This document shows positions 16,183 through 24,449 of a stretch of 64,000 nt of DNA, one piece after another. The DNA lies in contig NZ_OGVE01000001.1 in the NCBI RefSeq assembly GCF_900258485.1, positions 186,001-250,000 on the forward strand. Direction: 5' to 3'. The DNA is from Helcococcus massiliensis. GTDB taxonomy: Bacteria; Bacillota; Clostridia; Tissierellales; Peptoniphilaceae. The translations under genes were made by a program, and so were the position numbers. Every line of letters begins with the position of its first letter. The stretch's first letter is position 1. The notes below the pieces were generated by a model. That model had not been told where the DNA came from. It searched no databases and worked only from the letters and a program-made list of their open reading frames with translations.

Positions 16183-17353
16183 TTTTCACCATTTCATCTA
16201 AAATCTTATTAGCCAATTCATCCTTGGTCATGATATCCAAGCTAGTGTTTTCTTTTGAAGTAATTAAAGTGACAATATTTGTATCATAATTAAATCCAGC
16301 ACCTTCCTTACTTACATCATTAGCAACTATAAGGTCTAGATTTTTATTTTTTAATTTTCCTTGTGCATTTTCAATTAAATCATCAGTTTCTGCAGCAAAA
16401 CCAATCAAGTATTGTTTATCTTTCTTTTGACCAAAGTATTTTAATATATCTATACTTTTAGTCAATTCAAAGTTTACATTTTGGTCACTTTTTTTGATTT
16501 TACTATTTGAAGTATTAACAAATTCATAATCAACAGGAGCTGCGGCCATTATTAAAGCATCTAAATTATCAAATTCTTTATCAATACTATCTAACATATC
16601 TTGGTTAGTTTCTACATGGATATTATTAACCATATAAAGCTCAGGTGTTTTAACTGCTCCTTGTACCAAGCTAACATTTGCTCCTCTATTTCTTGCTGCC
16701 TTGGCTAAGGCATAGCCCATTTTACCTGAGGAATTATTGGTCAAAAATCTTACAGGATCTAGTTTAGTTTTTGTAGGTCCTGAAGTAACCAATATATTTT
16801 TACCCAGCAAGTCTTTTTCAGTCAATTTATATTCTATATATTCTATAATTTCATTTGGCTCAGCCATTCTTCCCTTACCAACAGTGTTGCAAGCTAGCTG
16901 GCCTTCATTGGAATCAATAAAGTCATAGCCAAGACCTTGTAGGAATTCTATGTTTCTTTGAGTAATAGGATTTAACAACATATTAGTATTAGTTGATATA
17001 GCAAAAGCCACAGGAGCTTTAGAAGCTAATATAGCTGTTGTTAATAGGTTGTCTGCAATCCCAGCCGCAACCTTAGCAACTGTATTTGCAGTAGCAGGTG
17101 CAACTAAAAATAGGTCCACATCATTTGTTATATCAATATGTAAAACCTTGTCTGGATGAACCCACATATCTGTATATACTATATTATCAGACATGGTTTC
17201 AAAAGTAATAGGGTTTATAAACTTAGTTGCTGATTCAGTCATTATTACTTCAACATCTGCTCCTAATTTTCTAAGGCTTGAAATAAGTGATAGCACCTTA
17301 TATATGGCTATACCACTTGAAACACCTATTAATATTTTTTTACCCTTTAACAT
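16172..17353 (-). CDS. coaBC: Bifunctional phosphopantothenoylcysteine decarboxylase/synthase
   Basis: Makes 4'-phosphopantetheine from phosphopantothenate and cysteine in coenzyme A synthesis. The 393-residue protein has the N-terminal flavin-dependent CoaC domain (1-180) with GVSSGIAIYK, a conserved catalytic His in VLHIDIT near 68, and the NTNML segment; the C-terminal CoaB domain (from 185) opens NILVTSGPTKTKLDPVRFLTNNSSGKMG-like, with AAAPVDYEF. It stands between rpoZ and priA in the standard order. CoaD is encoded at 54055-54531 in this window. Confidence 0.97.
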   Translation of the reverse strand: MLKGKKILIGVSSGIAIYKVLSLISSLRKLGADVEVIMTESATKFINPITFETMSDNIVYTDMWVHPDKVLHIDITNDVDLFLVAPATANTVAKVAAGIADNLLTTAILASKAPVAFAISTNTNMLLNPITQRNIEFLQGLGYDFIDSNEGQLACNTVGKGRMAEPNEIIEYIEYKLTEKDLLGKNILVTSGPTKTKLDPVRFLTNNSSGKMGYALAKAARNRGANVSLVQGAVKTPELYMVNNIHVETNQDMLDSIDKEFDNLDALIMAAAPVDYEFVNTSNSKIKKSDQNVNFELTKSIDILKYFGQKKDKQYLIGFAAETDDLIENAQGKLKNKNLDLIVANDVSKEGAGFNYDTNIVTLITSKENTSLDIMTKDELANKILDEMVKNVL

Positions 17354-17354
17354 A

Positions 17355-17567
17355 TTAATCCTCTTTTACTGGTGCACTTTTTGTAGACTTTACTACTTTT
17401 CCTTCCATAATTTCGTCTAAAGCCTTAGTTACAGGACTTTTACTTTTTGTTGATACTAAAGTTTTTTCACCATCTATAAGTTGTTTTGCTCTCTTAGCTG
17501 TCAACATGGCTATTTCGTATCTTGATGGGCTTATTTTTTCTAATTCTCTAAATGATGGGTTTATCAT
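17355..17567 (-). CDS. rpoZ: RNA polymerase omega subunit
   Basis: Small 70-residue subunit that helps assemble beta-prime into RNA polymerase. It shows the family pattern SRYEIAMLTAKRAKQL near residue 15, followed by a Lys/Ser-rich variable region and ALDEIMEGKV near 50. The start overlaps the gmk stop by four bases, and the stop lies one base before the coaBC start, so all three are translationally linked. Confidence 0.95.
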   Translation of the reverse strand: MINPSFRELEKISPSRYEIAMLTAKRAKQLIDGEKTLVSTKSKSPVTKALDEIMEGKVVKSTKSAPVKED

Positions 17568-18139
17568 AATTTACTCCTTCTTTCTCTTTCTTCTTCTATG
17601 ATTTCTTCTAATCTATCAGTTGCTTTGTCTACATAATCATTGATTAAATAATAATCGTAATATTTGATTTGTTCCAATTCTTTCTCAGCGGTTTCTAATC
17701 TGGTTTTGATATTTTCTTCAGATTCTGTTCCCCTATGTCTCAATCTTTTTTCTATGTCAACCTTTTTAGGAGGTAAGACAAAGATTGATAAGGCATCGTC
17801 TTCAAAGTTTTCTCTAACTTGAGAACCACCTTGGACATCTATTTCTAATAATACAATCTTACCCTCTTTTATTTTTTCTTCTACAAATTGTTTAGGTGTC
17901 CCATAATAATTTCCATGAACATTGGCATATTCAAGTAATTTGTTATTTTTTATCAAGTCTTGGAATTCTTCTTTAGTCTTAAAAAAATAATCTACTGAGT
18001 CTTGTTCATTTTCTCTTTTATATCTGGTGGTTACTGAAATAGATAAAACAATATCATCTCTTCTTTTTAAGAGTTCCTTTACTAGCGTTCCCTTGCCTGC
18101 AGCTGTAGGTCCAGATAAAACTAATAAAAAGCCATCCAT
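17564..18139 (-). CDS. gmk: Guanylate kinase
   Basis: Phosphorylates GMP to GDP. The 191-residue product has the P-loop as SGPTAAGKGTLV (the common form is GPSGxGKGT), VTTRYKRENEQDSVDYFF for GMP binding near 36, and LEIDVQGGSQV near 97. It lies nine bases after yicC and overlaps rpoZ by four bases, as in many Firmicutes. Confidence 0.97.
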   Translation of the reverse strand: MDGFLLVLSGPTAAGKGTLVKELLKRRDDIVLSISVTTRYKRENEQDSVDYFFKTKEEFQDLIKNNKLLEYANVHGNYYGTPKQFVEEKIKEGKIVLLEIDVQGGSQVRENFEDDALSIFVLPPKKVDIEKRLRHRGTESEENIKTRLETAEKELEQIKYYDYYLINDYVDKATDRLEEIIEEERERRSKL

Positions 18140-18147
18140 ATTTCCTC

Positions 18148-19029
18148 CTATTCTATATTTTGTACTTGCTCTTTTATCTTTTCTATTATAGTTTTCATTT
18201 CAATTGTTGTATTTATAAGCTCAATCTTTTGTGATTTAGAAGCTATAGTATTTGTTTCTCTAAGCATTTCTTGACTAATAAAATCAAGTTTTTTACCAAT
18301 AGGTCCATCCGCTTCAAGATATTTATTGAATTGGTCTATATGAGAATAAAGCCTTGTAATTTCTTCATTTATATCTTGCTTGTCAGCATAGTAAACAATT
18401 TCAGCTGCTACCCTATCCTCATCTACTAACTTTGAATCGATATTTTCACTAATAGACTTATGTAGCTTATCTTTAATTTCTTGCTTTATATCTTTTGCCA
18501 AGTCTTTAACCTTATCAAGATTATCTCTAAGGTCATTAAGATTTGAGGTCAAATCCTTATGAAGGTTTTTACCTTCTTCCATTCTCATCTCAACTAGCTC
18601 TTCTAATACTTCTCCTAATTGACCTAAAACTATATTTTCTAGAAAATCATCATCTAATTCTTCTGGTTCAAAAACTAGGACATCTTCGTTTCTCAATATA
18701 TCACTTAGGTTAATCCGCTCTTTAGATATACCTGCCTGGTCAGCTATTACTTTAAGTTTCTCTCCCATATCTTTAGCTAAATCAAGGTTAACTTTTATAG
18801 CAGTATTGCCTATAGACTTATTTTTAGACCTGATAAAGATATCTACACGTCCCCTGTTGATATATCTCTTAATTAACTTATTAATCTTATCCTCTAAAAA
18901 GTTTAGTTGATAAGGCATCCTAACATTAATATCTAAAAATCTTGAATTGACAGTTTTAACTTCAATATCAAAATTTAATTCTTCATTCAAAAAATGGGTT
19001 TTTCCAAACCCTGTCATTGATTTAATCAT
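18148..19029 (-). CDS. YicC family endoribonuclease/RNA-binding protein
   Basis: A 293-residue YicC-type protein, a family shown in E. coli to act as an endoribonuclease in small-RNA turnover. Hallmarks are the N-terminal MIKSMTGFGK, VKTVNSRFLDINVRMP near 28, and the C-terminal GKKLDFISQEMLRETNTIASKS near 247. I start at ATG 19029 behind AGAGG; a GTG two codons upstream overlaps the ribosome-binding site. It opens the gmk-rpoZ-coaBC-priA-def-fmt run and diverges from rqcH. Confidence 0.93.
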   Translation of the reverse strand: MIKSMTGFGKTHFLNEELNFDIEVKTVNSRFLDINVRMPYQLNFLEDKINKLIKRYINRGRVDIFIRSKNKSIGNTAIKVNLDLAKDMGEKLKVIADQAGISKERINLSDILRNEDVLVFEPEELDDDFLENIVLGQLGEVLEELVEMRMEEGKNLHKDLTSNLNDLRDNLDKVKDLAKDIKQEIKDKLHKSISENIDSKLVDEDRVAAEIVYYADKQDINEEITRLYSHIDQFNKYLEADGPIGKKLDFISQEMLRETNTIASKSQKIELINTTIEMKTIIEKIKEQVQNIE

Positions 19030-19107
19030 ATTCACCTCTTATTATTATTTTATCACTATATATATTTAATTCAATCAAATGTTACAAAAAAGTAATATAT
19101 CCTGTGT

Positions 19108-19113
19108 TATAAT
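19108..19113 (+). promoter_or_regulatory. Extended -10 promoter of rqcH
   Basis: TGTTATAAT (19105-19113) fits the extended -10 form TGnTATAAT. No well-spaced -35 is seen. The AGGAG ribosome-binding site begins at 19121, so the leader would be extremely short. Confidence 0.5.
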
Positions 19114-19130
19114 ATAATAAAGGAGTTAAT

Positions 19131-20873
19131 ATGGCTTTAGATGGTATAACAATGAGAGCTCTAACTAAGGAGCTAAATGAAAAATTAATCGGTGGAAGGA
19201 TTCAAAAAATCTATCAAATCAATCCCCACCTAATATTATTTAATATTTATAACAAAGAAAACTATAAATTGCTGGTATCGACAAATCCTCAAAATGCAAG
19301 GATACATTTGACCAAGTCTCAATATGAAACACCAAAACAGGCTACTCAATTTACTATGATTATGAGAAAGCACCTACAAAATGCAAGTATCTTGTCTATA
19401 GAGCAAAACGGTTTAGATAGATCAATTATAATCAAAATGAGTGGTAAGAATGAACTTGGTATATTGGAAGAGAAAAAAGTATTTGTAGATATTATGGGAA
19501 AACATTCAAACCTTGTTTTAACAGATGAAAATGATAAGGTGCTGGAATCTATTAAAAGAATCTCCCATGAGATGTCTAGCCTTAGAGCAGTTTACCCTGG
19601 TACAAAATTTAATTTACTAGAAGATAGTAAATATAATATTTTAGATGGTTTAGTGAATCTAGAAGATTTAGATATAGATAAAAATTTTAATATAAAAAAA
19701 ATATTCTACATGACCTTTACTGGATTTGGTCCACAGATCGGTCAAGAAATAGCCTTTAGGGCAAATATTGATCCTTCAAGATCATATGCTAGTCTGAGTG
19801 ATAAGGAAAAAGAAGATTTAAACAATAATTTCTTAAGCATTAGCAAGCAAATAATTGACCAAGATTTTACTTATTACTTGTATGATTATGATAGTAAAGA
19901 TATTGACTATTACCCTATAAAGTTAGAACACAAGGCTGATAACTATAAAGTACTTGATTCAATCAGTGAAGCAATAGACATTTATAGTTCAATTAAGGTA
20001 GATGACAATAGCTTAAACCAGGCCAAGGCAAATCTAATAAATATATTAAACAATCAAGTATCCAAAGATGTGAAAAAATTACACATTTTAGAAGAAGAAT
20101 ATAAGGATTCCCTATCCCATGATGATTATAGGATCAAGGGTGATCTTTTATCAATGGTTGCCCACACTATAAAAAAGGGTCAGGAAAGTATAGTAGCTAC
20201 AAACTATGAAAATAATGAAGAAGTTGAGATTGACCTAGATATAAGTAAGAGTCCATGGGAAAATATTGAGCATTACTATAAAATTTCTAAAAAACTTTCT
20301 AAGAGAAAAAAGATTTTAGAATCCACTATCCCTAACTTAAAAGAAGATATATCATATCTAAAATCCTTGGCTACTCAAGTAAGTCATTCTGACGATGCTG
20401 GGGATATAGATGATATAAAGGATGAAATGTCTAGCCAAGGTCTAATAAAATCCAAAAATAAGAAAAAGAAGAAAAAATCATCTTCTAATAAACATCCTTA
20501 TTTAAGATTTAAAACTGACAACAACAATCTAATATATGTTGGTAAGAATAATAAACAAAACGAAGAAATCACCCTAAGAATCGCAAATCCGGATGATATT
20601 TTCTTCCACATAAAAGACTTGCCAGGATCCCATGTAATCTTAAGAAAAGGCCAAGAATTTGAAGACTATGAATTTGAAATAGCAGCTTATTTGGCAGCCT
20701 ACTATTCTAAAAATTCAAATGATAAATATATAGATGTAGATTATACAGAAAAGAAAAATGTAAACAAGGCCAAGGGAGCTAAACCTGGTATGGTTTACTA
20801 TACTAATTTCACTACTTTAAGAGTTGATTTAGATAATAAGCCTGAAGGCTACCATAAAATAAATGAAGATTAA
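19131..20873 (+). CDS. rqcH: Rqc2 homologue RqcH (NFACT family)
   Basis: Binds stalled 50S-peptidyl-tRNA complexes and recruits tRNA-Ala to add C-terminal alanine tails (ribosome quality control). The 580-residue protein has the NFACT-N domain opening MALDGITMRALTKELNEKLI, helix-hairpin-helix and coiled-coil middle regions (about 280-420), a Lys-rich spacer (KSKNKKKKKKSS near 445) and the NFACT-R domain with IFFHIKDLPGSHVILRK near 490. Older annotations call it a fibronectin-binding protein. It is monocistronic and ends at a bidirectional terminator. Confidence 0.94.
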   Translation: MALDGITMRALTKELNEKLIGGRIQKIYQINPHLILFNIYNKENYKLLVSTNPQNARIHLTKSQYETPKQATQFTMIMRKHLQNASILSIEQNGLDRSIIIKMSGKNELGILEEKKVFVDIMGKHSNLVLTDENDKVLESIKRISHEMSSLRAVYPGTKFNLLEDSKYNILDGLVNLEDLDIDKNFNIKKIFYMTFTGFGPQIGQEIAFRANIDPSRSYASLSDKEKEDLNNNFLSISKQIIDQDFTYYLYDYDSKDIDYYPIKLEHKADNYKVLDSISEAIDIYSSIKVDDNSLNQAKANLINILNNQVSKDVKKLHILEEEYKDSLSHDDYRIKGDLLSMVAHTIKKGQESIVATNYENNEEVEIDLDISKSPWENIEHYYKISKKLSKRKKILESTIPNLKEDISYLKSLATQVSHSDDAGDIDDIKDEMSSQGLIKSKNKKKKKKSSSNKHPYLRFKTDNNNLIYVGKNNKQNEEITLRIANPDDIFFHIKDLPGSHVILRKGQEFEDYEFEIAAYLAAYYSKNSNDKYIDVDYTEKKNVNKAKGAKPGMVYYTNFTTLRVDLDNKPEGYHKINED

Positions 20874-20874
20874 A

Positions 20875-20907
20875 AATCCCGAATCTTGATAGATTCAGGA
20901 TTTTTTT
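20875..20907. terminator. Bidirectional terminator between rqcH and znuB
   Basis: Arms 20875-20885 and 20892-20902 pair with one internal C/A mismatch around a 6-base loop. Seven or more T follow on the plus strand and a T5 run on the minus strand. It serves the convergent genes rqcH and znuB, whose stop is inside the T tract. Confidence 0.88.
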
Positions 20908-21706
20908 ATATTTTTTTTGATTTAAGACTTGAATATAAAATTGTAATTAGCAATCCAAAGACCGATATCATTATAATACTTCCACCAGGTTTCAATTGTA
21001 AGTAATAAGCCATAGTCAATCCTAAAAAGAAATAAATCATTCCAAAGGCAACTGATAAAATAGCAGTTCCTTTATAATTTTTACCTAAAAGCATTGCTGT
21101 AGCTACTGGTAAGACCATTAGTGATGATATGATAAGTATACCTACTATCCTTGATGATAAGGCTATAGTCAAAGCTAGTAACAAAGTAAAGAGATAATCA
21201 TTTTTCTTTATATTAACCGATGCCAATCTAGCAGAACTTTTATCAATTGATATAAACATTAGCCCATAATAAGTGTAAATATAAGCTGCAATCACTAATA
21301 GAGATAAAGCAATAATCATAATGATATCTGTTTTAGAAATAGCCACTAATGAACCAAATAAATATGATTCAAAATTTTGTGCACCAAGTATAAAGTCTGA
21401 TAAAATCGATGCTAGACCTATACCAAAACTCATGATAATTGCTGTTGCCATATCCCCATTTTTAGGAAATTTTGACCTTATAAATTCTATTGAAAAAGCT
21501 GATAATATACTTACAATTATAGCTCCTATAATTGGGTTTATTCCTAAGATAACCCCTAAAAATATACCACTAAGACTGGTATGACTTAAGGCATCACCAA
21601 CTGTAGATGTCCTTCTATTTACAACTACAGTCCCCATCAAGGGTATAACTATTGAAATAAAAAAGCCTACCAAAAAGGCTCTTCTCATAAAATTGTAACT
21701 AAACAT
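20906..21706 (-). CDS. znuB: Zinc/manganese ABC transporter permease
   Basis: Membrane component of a cluster 9 metal importer. The 266-residue protein has about seven to eight hydrophobic helices and the ABC-3 family features FMRRAFLVGFFISIVIPLMG at the start, GDALSHTSLSG near 38, and SRIVGILIISSLMVLPVATA near 185. It overlaps znuC by eight bases. Metal specificity cannot be fixed from the permease alone. Confidence 0.93.
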   Translation of the reverse strand: MFSYNFMRRAFLVGFFISIVIPLMGTVVVNRRTSTVGDALSHTSLSGIFLGVILGINPIIGAIIVSILSAFSIEFIRSKFPKNGDMATAIIMSFGIGLASILSDFILGAQNFESYLFGSLVAISKTDIIMIIALSLLVIAAYIYTYYGLMFISIDKSSARLASVNIKKNDYLFTLLLALTIALSSRIVGILIISSLMVLPVATAMLLGKNYKGTAILSVAFGMIYFFLGLTMAYYLQLKPGGSIIMISVFGLLITILYSSLKSKKI

Positions 21707-22367
21707 TTTTTAATAACTCTTTCTCTTTTAACATATACTTCTTATAATTAAACTTGTCTAAATTATCACTTTCATGGGTTACCAAAATAATAGTAAGGTC
21801 ATGGTGGGTATGTAAGTGACTTATTAAATCGTAAAAATCTTCTTTACTTTCCCTATCTACACCTACTGTAGGCTCATCAAAAATCAAGACTTCTGGATTG
21901 TGGACCATAGCTTTTGCTATCATAACTCTTTGTTTTTGTCCACCAGATAAAGTATTGAAGTCTCTATCCGCCAAATCTTCTAATTTAAAAGACTTTATAA
22001 TATCCATAACTTGTCTCTTATGCCTTGGCTTAGGTAGGTTAAAGAAATTAAATTCTTGGTAAAGATTAAGTAGGATCAATTCCTTTACAGATATTGGAAA
22101 GTTGGTTGAATTATCTCTTGATATTTGTGGTACATAACCTATCTTTTTCCAATCTGAAAAATCTTTTATATTTTGTCCAAAAAGTTTAATTTCGCCCTTA
22201 AAATTAGTAAGCTCACCTATTAATAATTTTAATAGTGTAGATTTCCCACTACCATTATTTCCCAGCAAAATTACAAAATCATTTTTATTTATAGTTAAAT
22301 TTATATTGCTAAGAACTAAATCATTCTCATAAGAGAATGATAAGTCCTCGAATTTAATTATTTCCAT
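21699..22367 (-). CDS. znuC: Zinc/manganese ABC transporter ATP-binding protein
   Basis: ATPase powering the metal importer. The 222-residue protein shows Walker A GNNGSGKSTLLK near 37, the signature LSGGQKQRVMIAKA near 137, Walker B EVLIFDEPTVGVD near 156 and the switch His in LVTHES. The gap to znuA is eight bases, and its 3' end overlaps znuB. Confidence 0.95.
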   Translation of the reverse strand: MEIIKFEDLSFSYENDLVLSNINLTINKNDFVILLGNNGSGKSTLLKLLIGELTNFKGEIKLFGQNIKDFSDWKKIGYVPQISRDNSTNFPISVKELILLNLYQEFNFFNLPKPRHKRQVMDIIKSFKLEDLADRDFNTLSGGQKQRVMIAKAMVHNPEVLIFDEPTVGVDRESKEDFYDLISHLHTHHDLTIILVTHESDNLDKFNYKKYMLKEKELLKNV

Positions 22368-22375
22368 TATTAATC

Positions 22376-23251
22376 CTATTCAAATGAAGTCACTAGATTT
22401 TCTAGATTCATTTCTAATAACTTTATATAGTCCATACCATTATCAACATCTTTTTGAGTAATTACTTCTAAAGTTGATATTGGTAGTACCTTTCCATTAA
22501 CTTCTTCAGCTATAGTTTGTGCTATTTTATCACTTTGACCATATTCATAAAATACAATATTGATATTTTTACTTTTCATAATATCAACTATTTCTTTCAT
22601 ACGGGCTGCATTTGGCTCATTTACTGAATTTATACCTTCTATCCCAACTTGTTCTAAATCATACTCTTGTAATAAGTAATTAAAGGCTGCGTGAGGTGCT
22701 ATAAAGGCCCTACCCTTGTATTTGCTCAATTCTTCATCGTATTTCTTTTCAACTGTTTTAAATTCTTCTAAGGCTTTTTCATAGTTTTCATTATAATAAG
22801 CCTCATTTTTCTTATCTATTTCTATTAATTTGTCTTTAATTTTTTCTAACATAAGCTGTGGATTTTTTACTGATAGCCATGTGTGAGGATCTGTATGACC
22901 ATCGACTTCGATTAAATCAATACCTTCAGACAAATCTAATATTTTTAGGTCTGGTTGACTACTTTTAATTTGGTCAATCCAACCTTCAAAGCCTGCACCA
23001 TTGATTGCTAGCAAGTCAGACTTAGAAATATTTTCCATATCTTTTATACCAGGTTCAAAAGAATGGGCATCGCCAGTTTGAGTTAAGTTGTTAACTTCTA
23101 CCTTGTCTCCACCAACTCTTTTTATTAAGTCATAAACTGGGAAAAATGATGCTACAACATTTATTTTTTCATTATCTTTATTATTACTACTTGTACATCC
23201 AGTAATTACTAGCACTAAGGCTAATAAAATCATATAAACTTTCTTTTTCAT
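22376..23251 (-). CDS. znuA: Zinc/manganese-binding lipoprotein of the ABC importer
   Basis: Lipid-anchored metal receptor, cluster A-I. The 291-residue protein has lipobox VITGC (Cys19). Metal-ligand positions are visible: GDAHSFEP near 60, HTDPHTWLS near 118, IAPHAAFNYLLQEY near 183, and a C-terminal YEYGQSD near 255. It lacks the long His/Asp-rich loop of many zinc-specific members, so manganese cannot be ruled out. I start at the second of two adjacent ATGs, which is better spaced from AAAGG. A Fur/Zur-type box overlaps the start site of transcription. Confidence 0.92.
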   Translation of the reverse strand: MKKKVYMILLALVLVITGCTSSNNKDNEKINVVASFFPVYDLIKRVGGDKVEVNNLTQTGDAHSFEPGIKDMENISKSDLLAINGAGFEGWIDQIKSSQPDLKILDLSEGIDLIEVDGHTDPHTWLSVKNPQLMLEKIKDKLIEIDKKNEAYYNENYEKALEEFKTVEKKYDEELSKYKGRAFIAPHAAFNYLLQEYDLEQVGIEGINSVNEPNAARMKEIVDIMKSKNINIVFYEYGQSDKIAQTIAEEVNGKVLPISTLEVITQKDVDNGMDYIKLLEMNLENLVTSFE

Positions 23252-23267
23252 CATATTCCTTTCTGTT

Positions 23268-23282
23268 TAATGAGAATCATTA
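23268..23282. promoter_or_regulatory. Fur/Zur-like operator of znuA
   Basis: TAATGAGAATCATTA is a perfect 6+3+6 inverted repeat that closely resembles Fur/Zur-family boxes. It covers the predicted znuA transcription start, just downstream of the -10 box, while the divergent gene encodes a Fur-family repressor. Binding by that protein is an inference. Confidence 0.72.
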
Positions 23283-23289
23283 CCAATTA

Positions 23290-23317
23290 ATTATACAAGA
23301 TATATGACTTTTGTCAA
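23290..23317 (-). promoter_or_regulatory. Promoter of znuACB
   Basis: Minus strand: TTGACA (23312-23317), 16-base spacer, TATAAT (23290-23295). Both hexamers match consensus. Confidence 0.85.
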
Positions 23318-23324
23318 TGGAATA

Positions 23325-23352
23325 TTGAAATCTAAGTCTTATGTAGTATAAT
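23325..23352 (+). promoter_or_regulatory. Promoter of the Fur-family gene
   Basis: TTGAAA (23325-23330), 16-base spacer, TATAAT (23347-23352), 18 bases before the ATG at 23371. Its -35 lies eight bases from the znuA -35, back to back. Confidence 0.75.
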
Positions 23353-23370
23353 GTTAATGAGGTGAAAAGT

Positions 23371-23775
23371 ATGAATATATTAAAAAAACATGGTCTAAAA
23401 GAAACTAAAACTAGAATAGAGATATTAGAACTTTTAGAAAAAGAGACTTTATTAAATGCAGAACAAATATTTGAAAGACTACAAGACAGCAAGGTAAAAA
23501 TTTCTTCAATCTATAGGAATCTTGCAACCTTTACAGATGAAAATATTCTTATTAGAACTGTAGGTTTAGATAATATATCTTACTATCAATTAAACACCGA
23601 TGACCATGTCCACCAAATTGTATGCGAAGAATGCGGCAAGGTTGATATAGTCGACCATGGGCCTTTAATGGAAATTGAAAGAGATATTGAAGAAAAAACA
23701 GGTTTTACTATTACTTCTCATAGTTTTGAATTCTCAGGTTTATGTGAGGAATGCGCAAAACATAATCATAAATAA
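23371..23775 (+). CDS. Fur-family metal-responsive repressor (Zur-like by context)
   Basis: DNA-binding repressor of 134 residues. The N-terminal winged helix includes HGLKETKTRIEILELL and the recognition region KISSIYRNLATF near 48. The C-terminal dimerisation domain has HVHQIVCEECGKVD near 88 and a final GLCEECAKHNH; these two CxxC pairs form the structural zinc site of the family. I start at ATG 23371, properly spaced from GAGG; an upstream GTG is inside that site. Divergence from znuACB suggests a zinc sensor (Zur), but PerR or Fur roles remain possible. Confidence 0.88.
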   Translation: MNILKKHGLKETKTRIEILELLEKETLLNAEQIFERLQDSKVKISSIYRNLATFTDENILIRTVGLDNISYYQLNTDDHVHQIVCEECGKVDIVDHGPLMEIERDIEEKTGFTITSHSFEFSGLCEECAKHNHK

Positions 23776-23787
23776 TATTAATATAAT

Positions 23788-23817
23788 AAAGCTCCTATCC
23801 ATTTGGATAAGAGCTTT
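23788..23817. terminator. Bidirectional terminator, Fur-family gene / unknown gene
   Basis: Arms 23788-23800 and 23805-23817 form a 13-bp stem with one C/A mismatch and a 4-base loop. T-rich tracts flank both sides, serving two convergent genes. Confidence 0.85.
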
Positions 23818-23822
23818 TATTT

Positions 23823-24449
23823 TTATTCTAACCATTTTGGTTTTATTAATGTAAAATCGTCGTAAGAGTCAAATATAAATTCTATTATAGATTCATATAC
23901 ATCTCTATCTTCTTTGTTCTTTAACTCAGACATGTCATCAATTAAATCAATAGTATATTTAGCTGTATAATAAGTAAATAGCTTATAGAACTTTATATTG
24001 AACTTATTATCATTTATCTTATTTATAAGAAGTTTAGCTAAATCTTTATTTACATAGGCTATTATATTTAGATCAAGATAATCAATTATCTTATCTGAAA
24101 ATTTATCTGATTTTTCAAAACTAATATTAAAATTGTCATCAAAATCAGTTGCTATTATAGATGAATCTTTTATAGACCTTGAAGCAATCCTATCTTTTAA
24201 TAAATGAATATTTTCATTTATATAATCTATGAGTATATAATCTTTAAGTCCTTGTTTCCTTATAAGCCCATGTCTGTAAAGACTATAGTTTTTGTCAATG
24301 ATATATTCATCCATCCAATTTATATCTGAGTCTTTCTCAATATGGATATCTGATAGACTCTGACAAATATTGTCAGATAATCTTTCAATTTCTTTTCCAT
24401 TTAAGTTTTTAATTCTTTTGAGAAAATTATTCTGTAACAAAATTGTCAT
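23823..24449 (-). CDS. Unrecognised 208-residue protein overlapping ptsI
   Basis: I do not recognise this protein. It is charged and probably soluble: no signal peptide or transmembrane segment is evident. It is rich in Asp, Lys, Ile and Asn, with a predicted mix of helices. Notable stretches are RLSDNICQSLSDIHIEKD near 23, LYRHGLIRKQGLKDYILIDY near 57, and a C-terminal ESIIEFIFDSYDDFTLIKP. Its start lies inside the last 23 bases of ptsI in another frame, so it is probably made by coupling from the ccpA-like/ptsH/ptsI transcript. A function linked to sugar uptake is only suggested by position. Confidence 0.75.
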   Translation of the reverse strand: MTILLQNNFLKRIKNLNGKEIERLSDNICQSLSDIHIEKDSDINWMDEYIIDKNYSLYRHGLIRKQGLKDYILIDYINENIHLLKDRIASRSIKDSSIIATDFDDNFNISFEKSDKFSDKIIDYLDLNIIAYVNKDLAKLLINKINDNKFNIKFYKLFTYYTAKYTIDLIDDMSELKNKEDRDVYESIIEFIFDSYDDFTLIKPKWLE

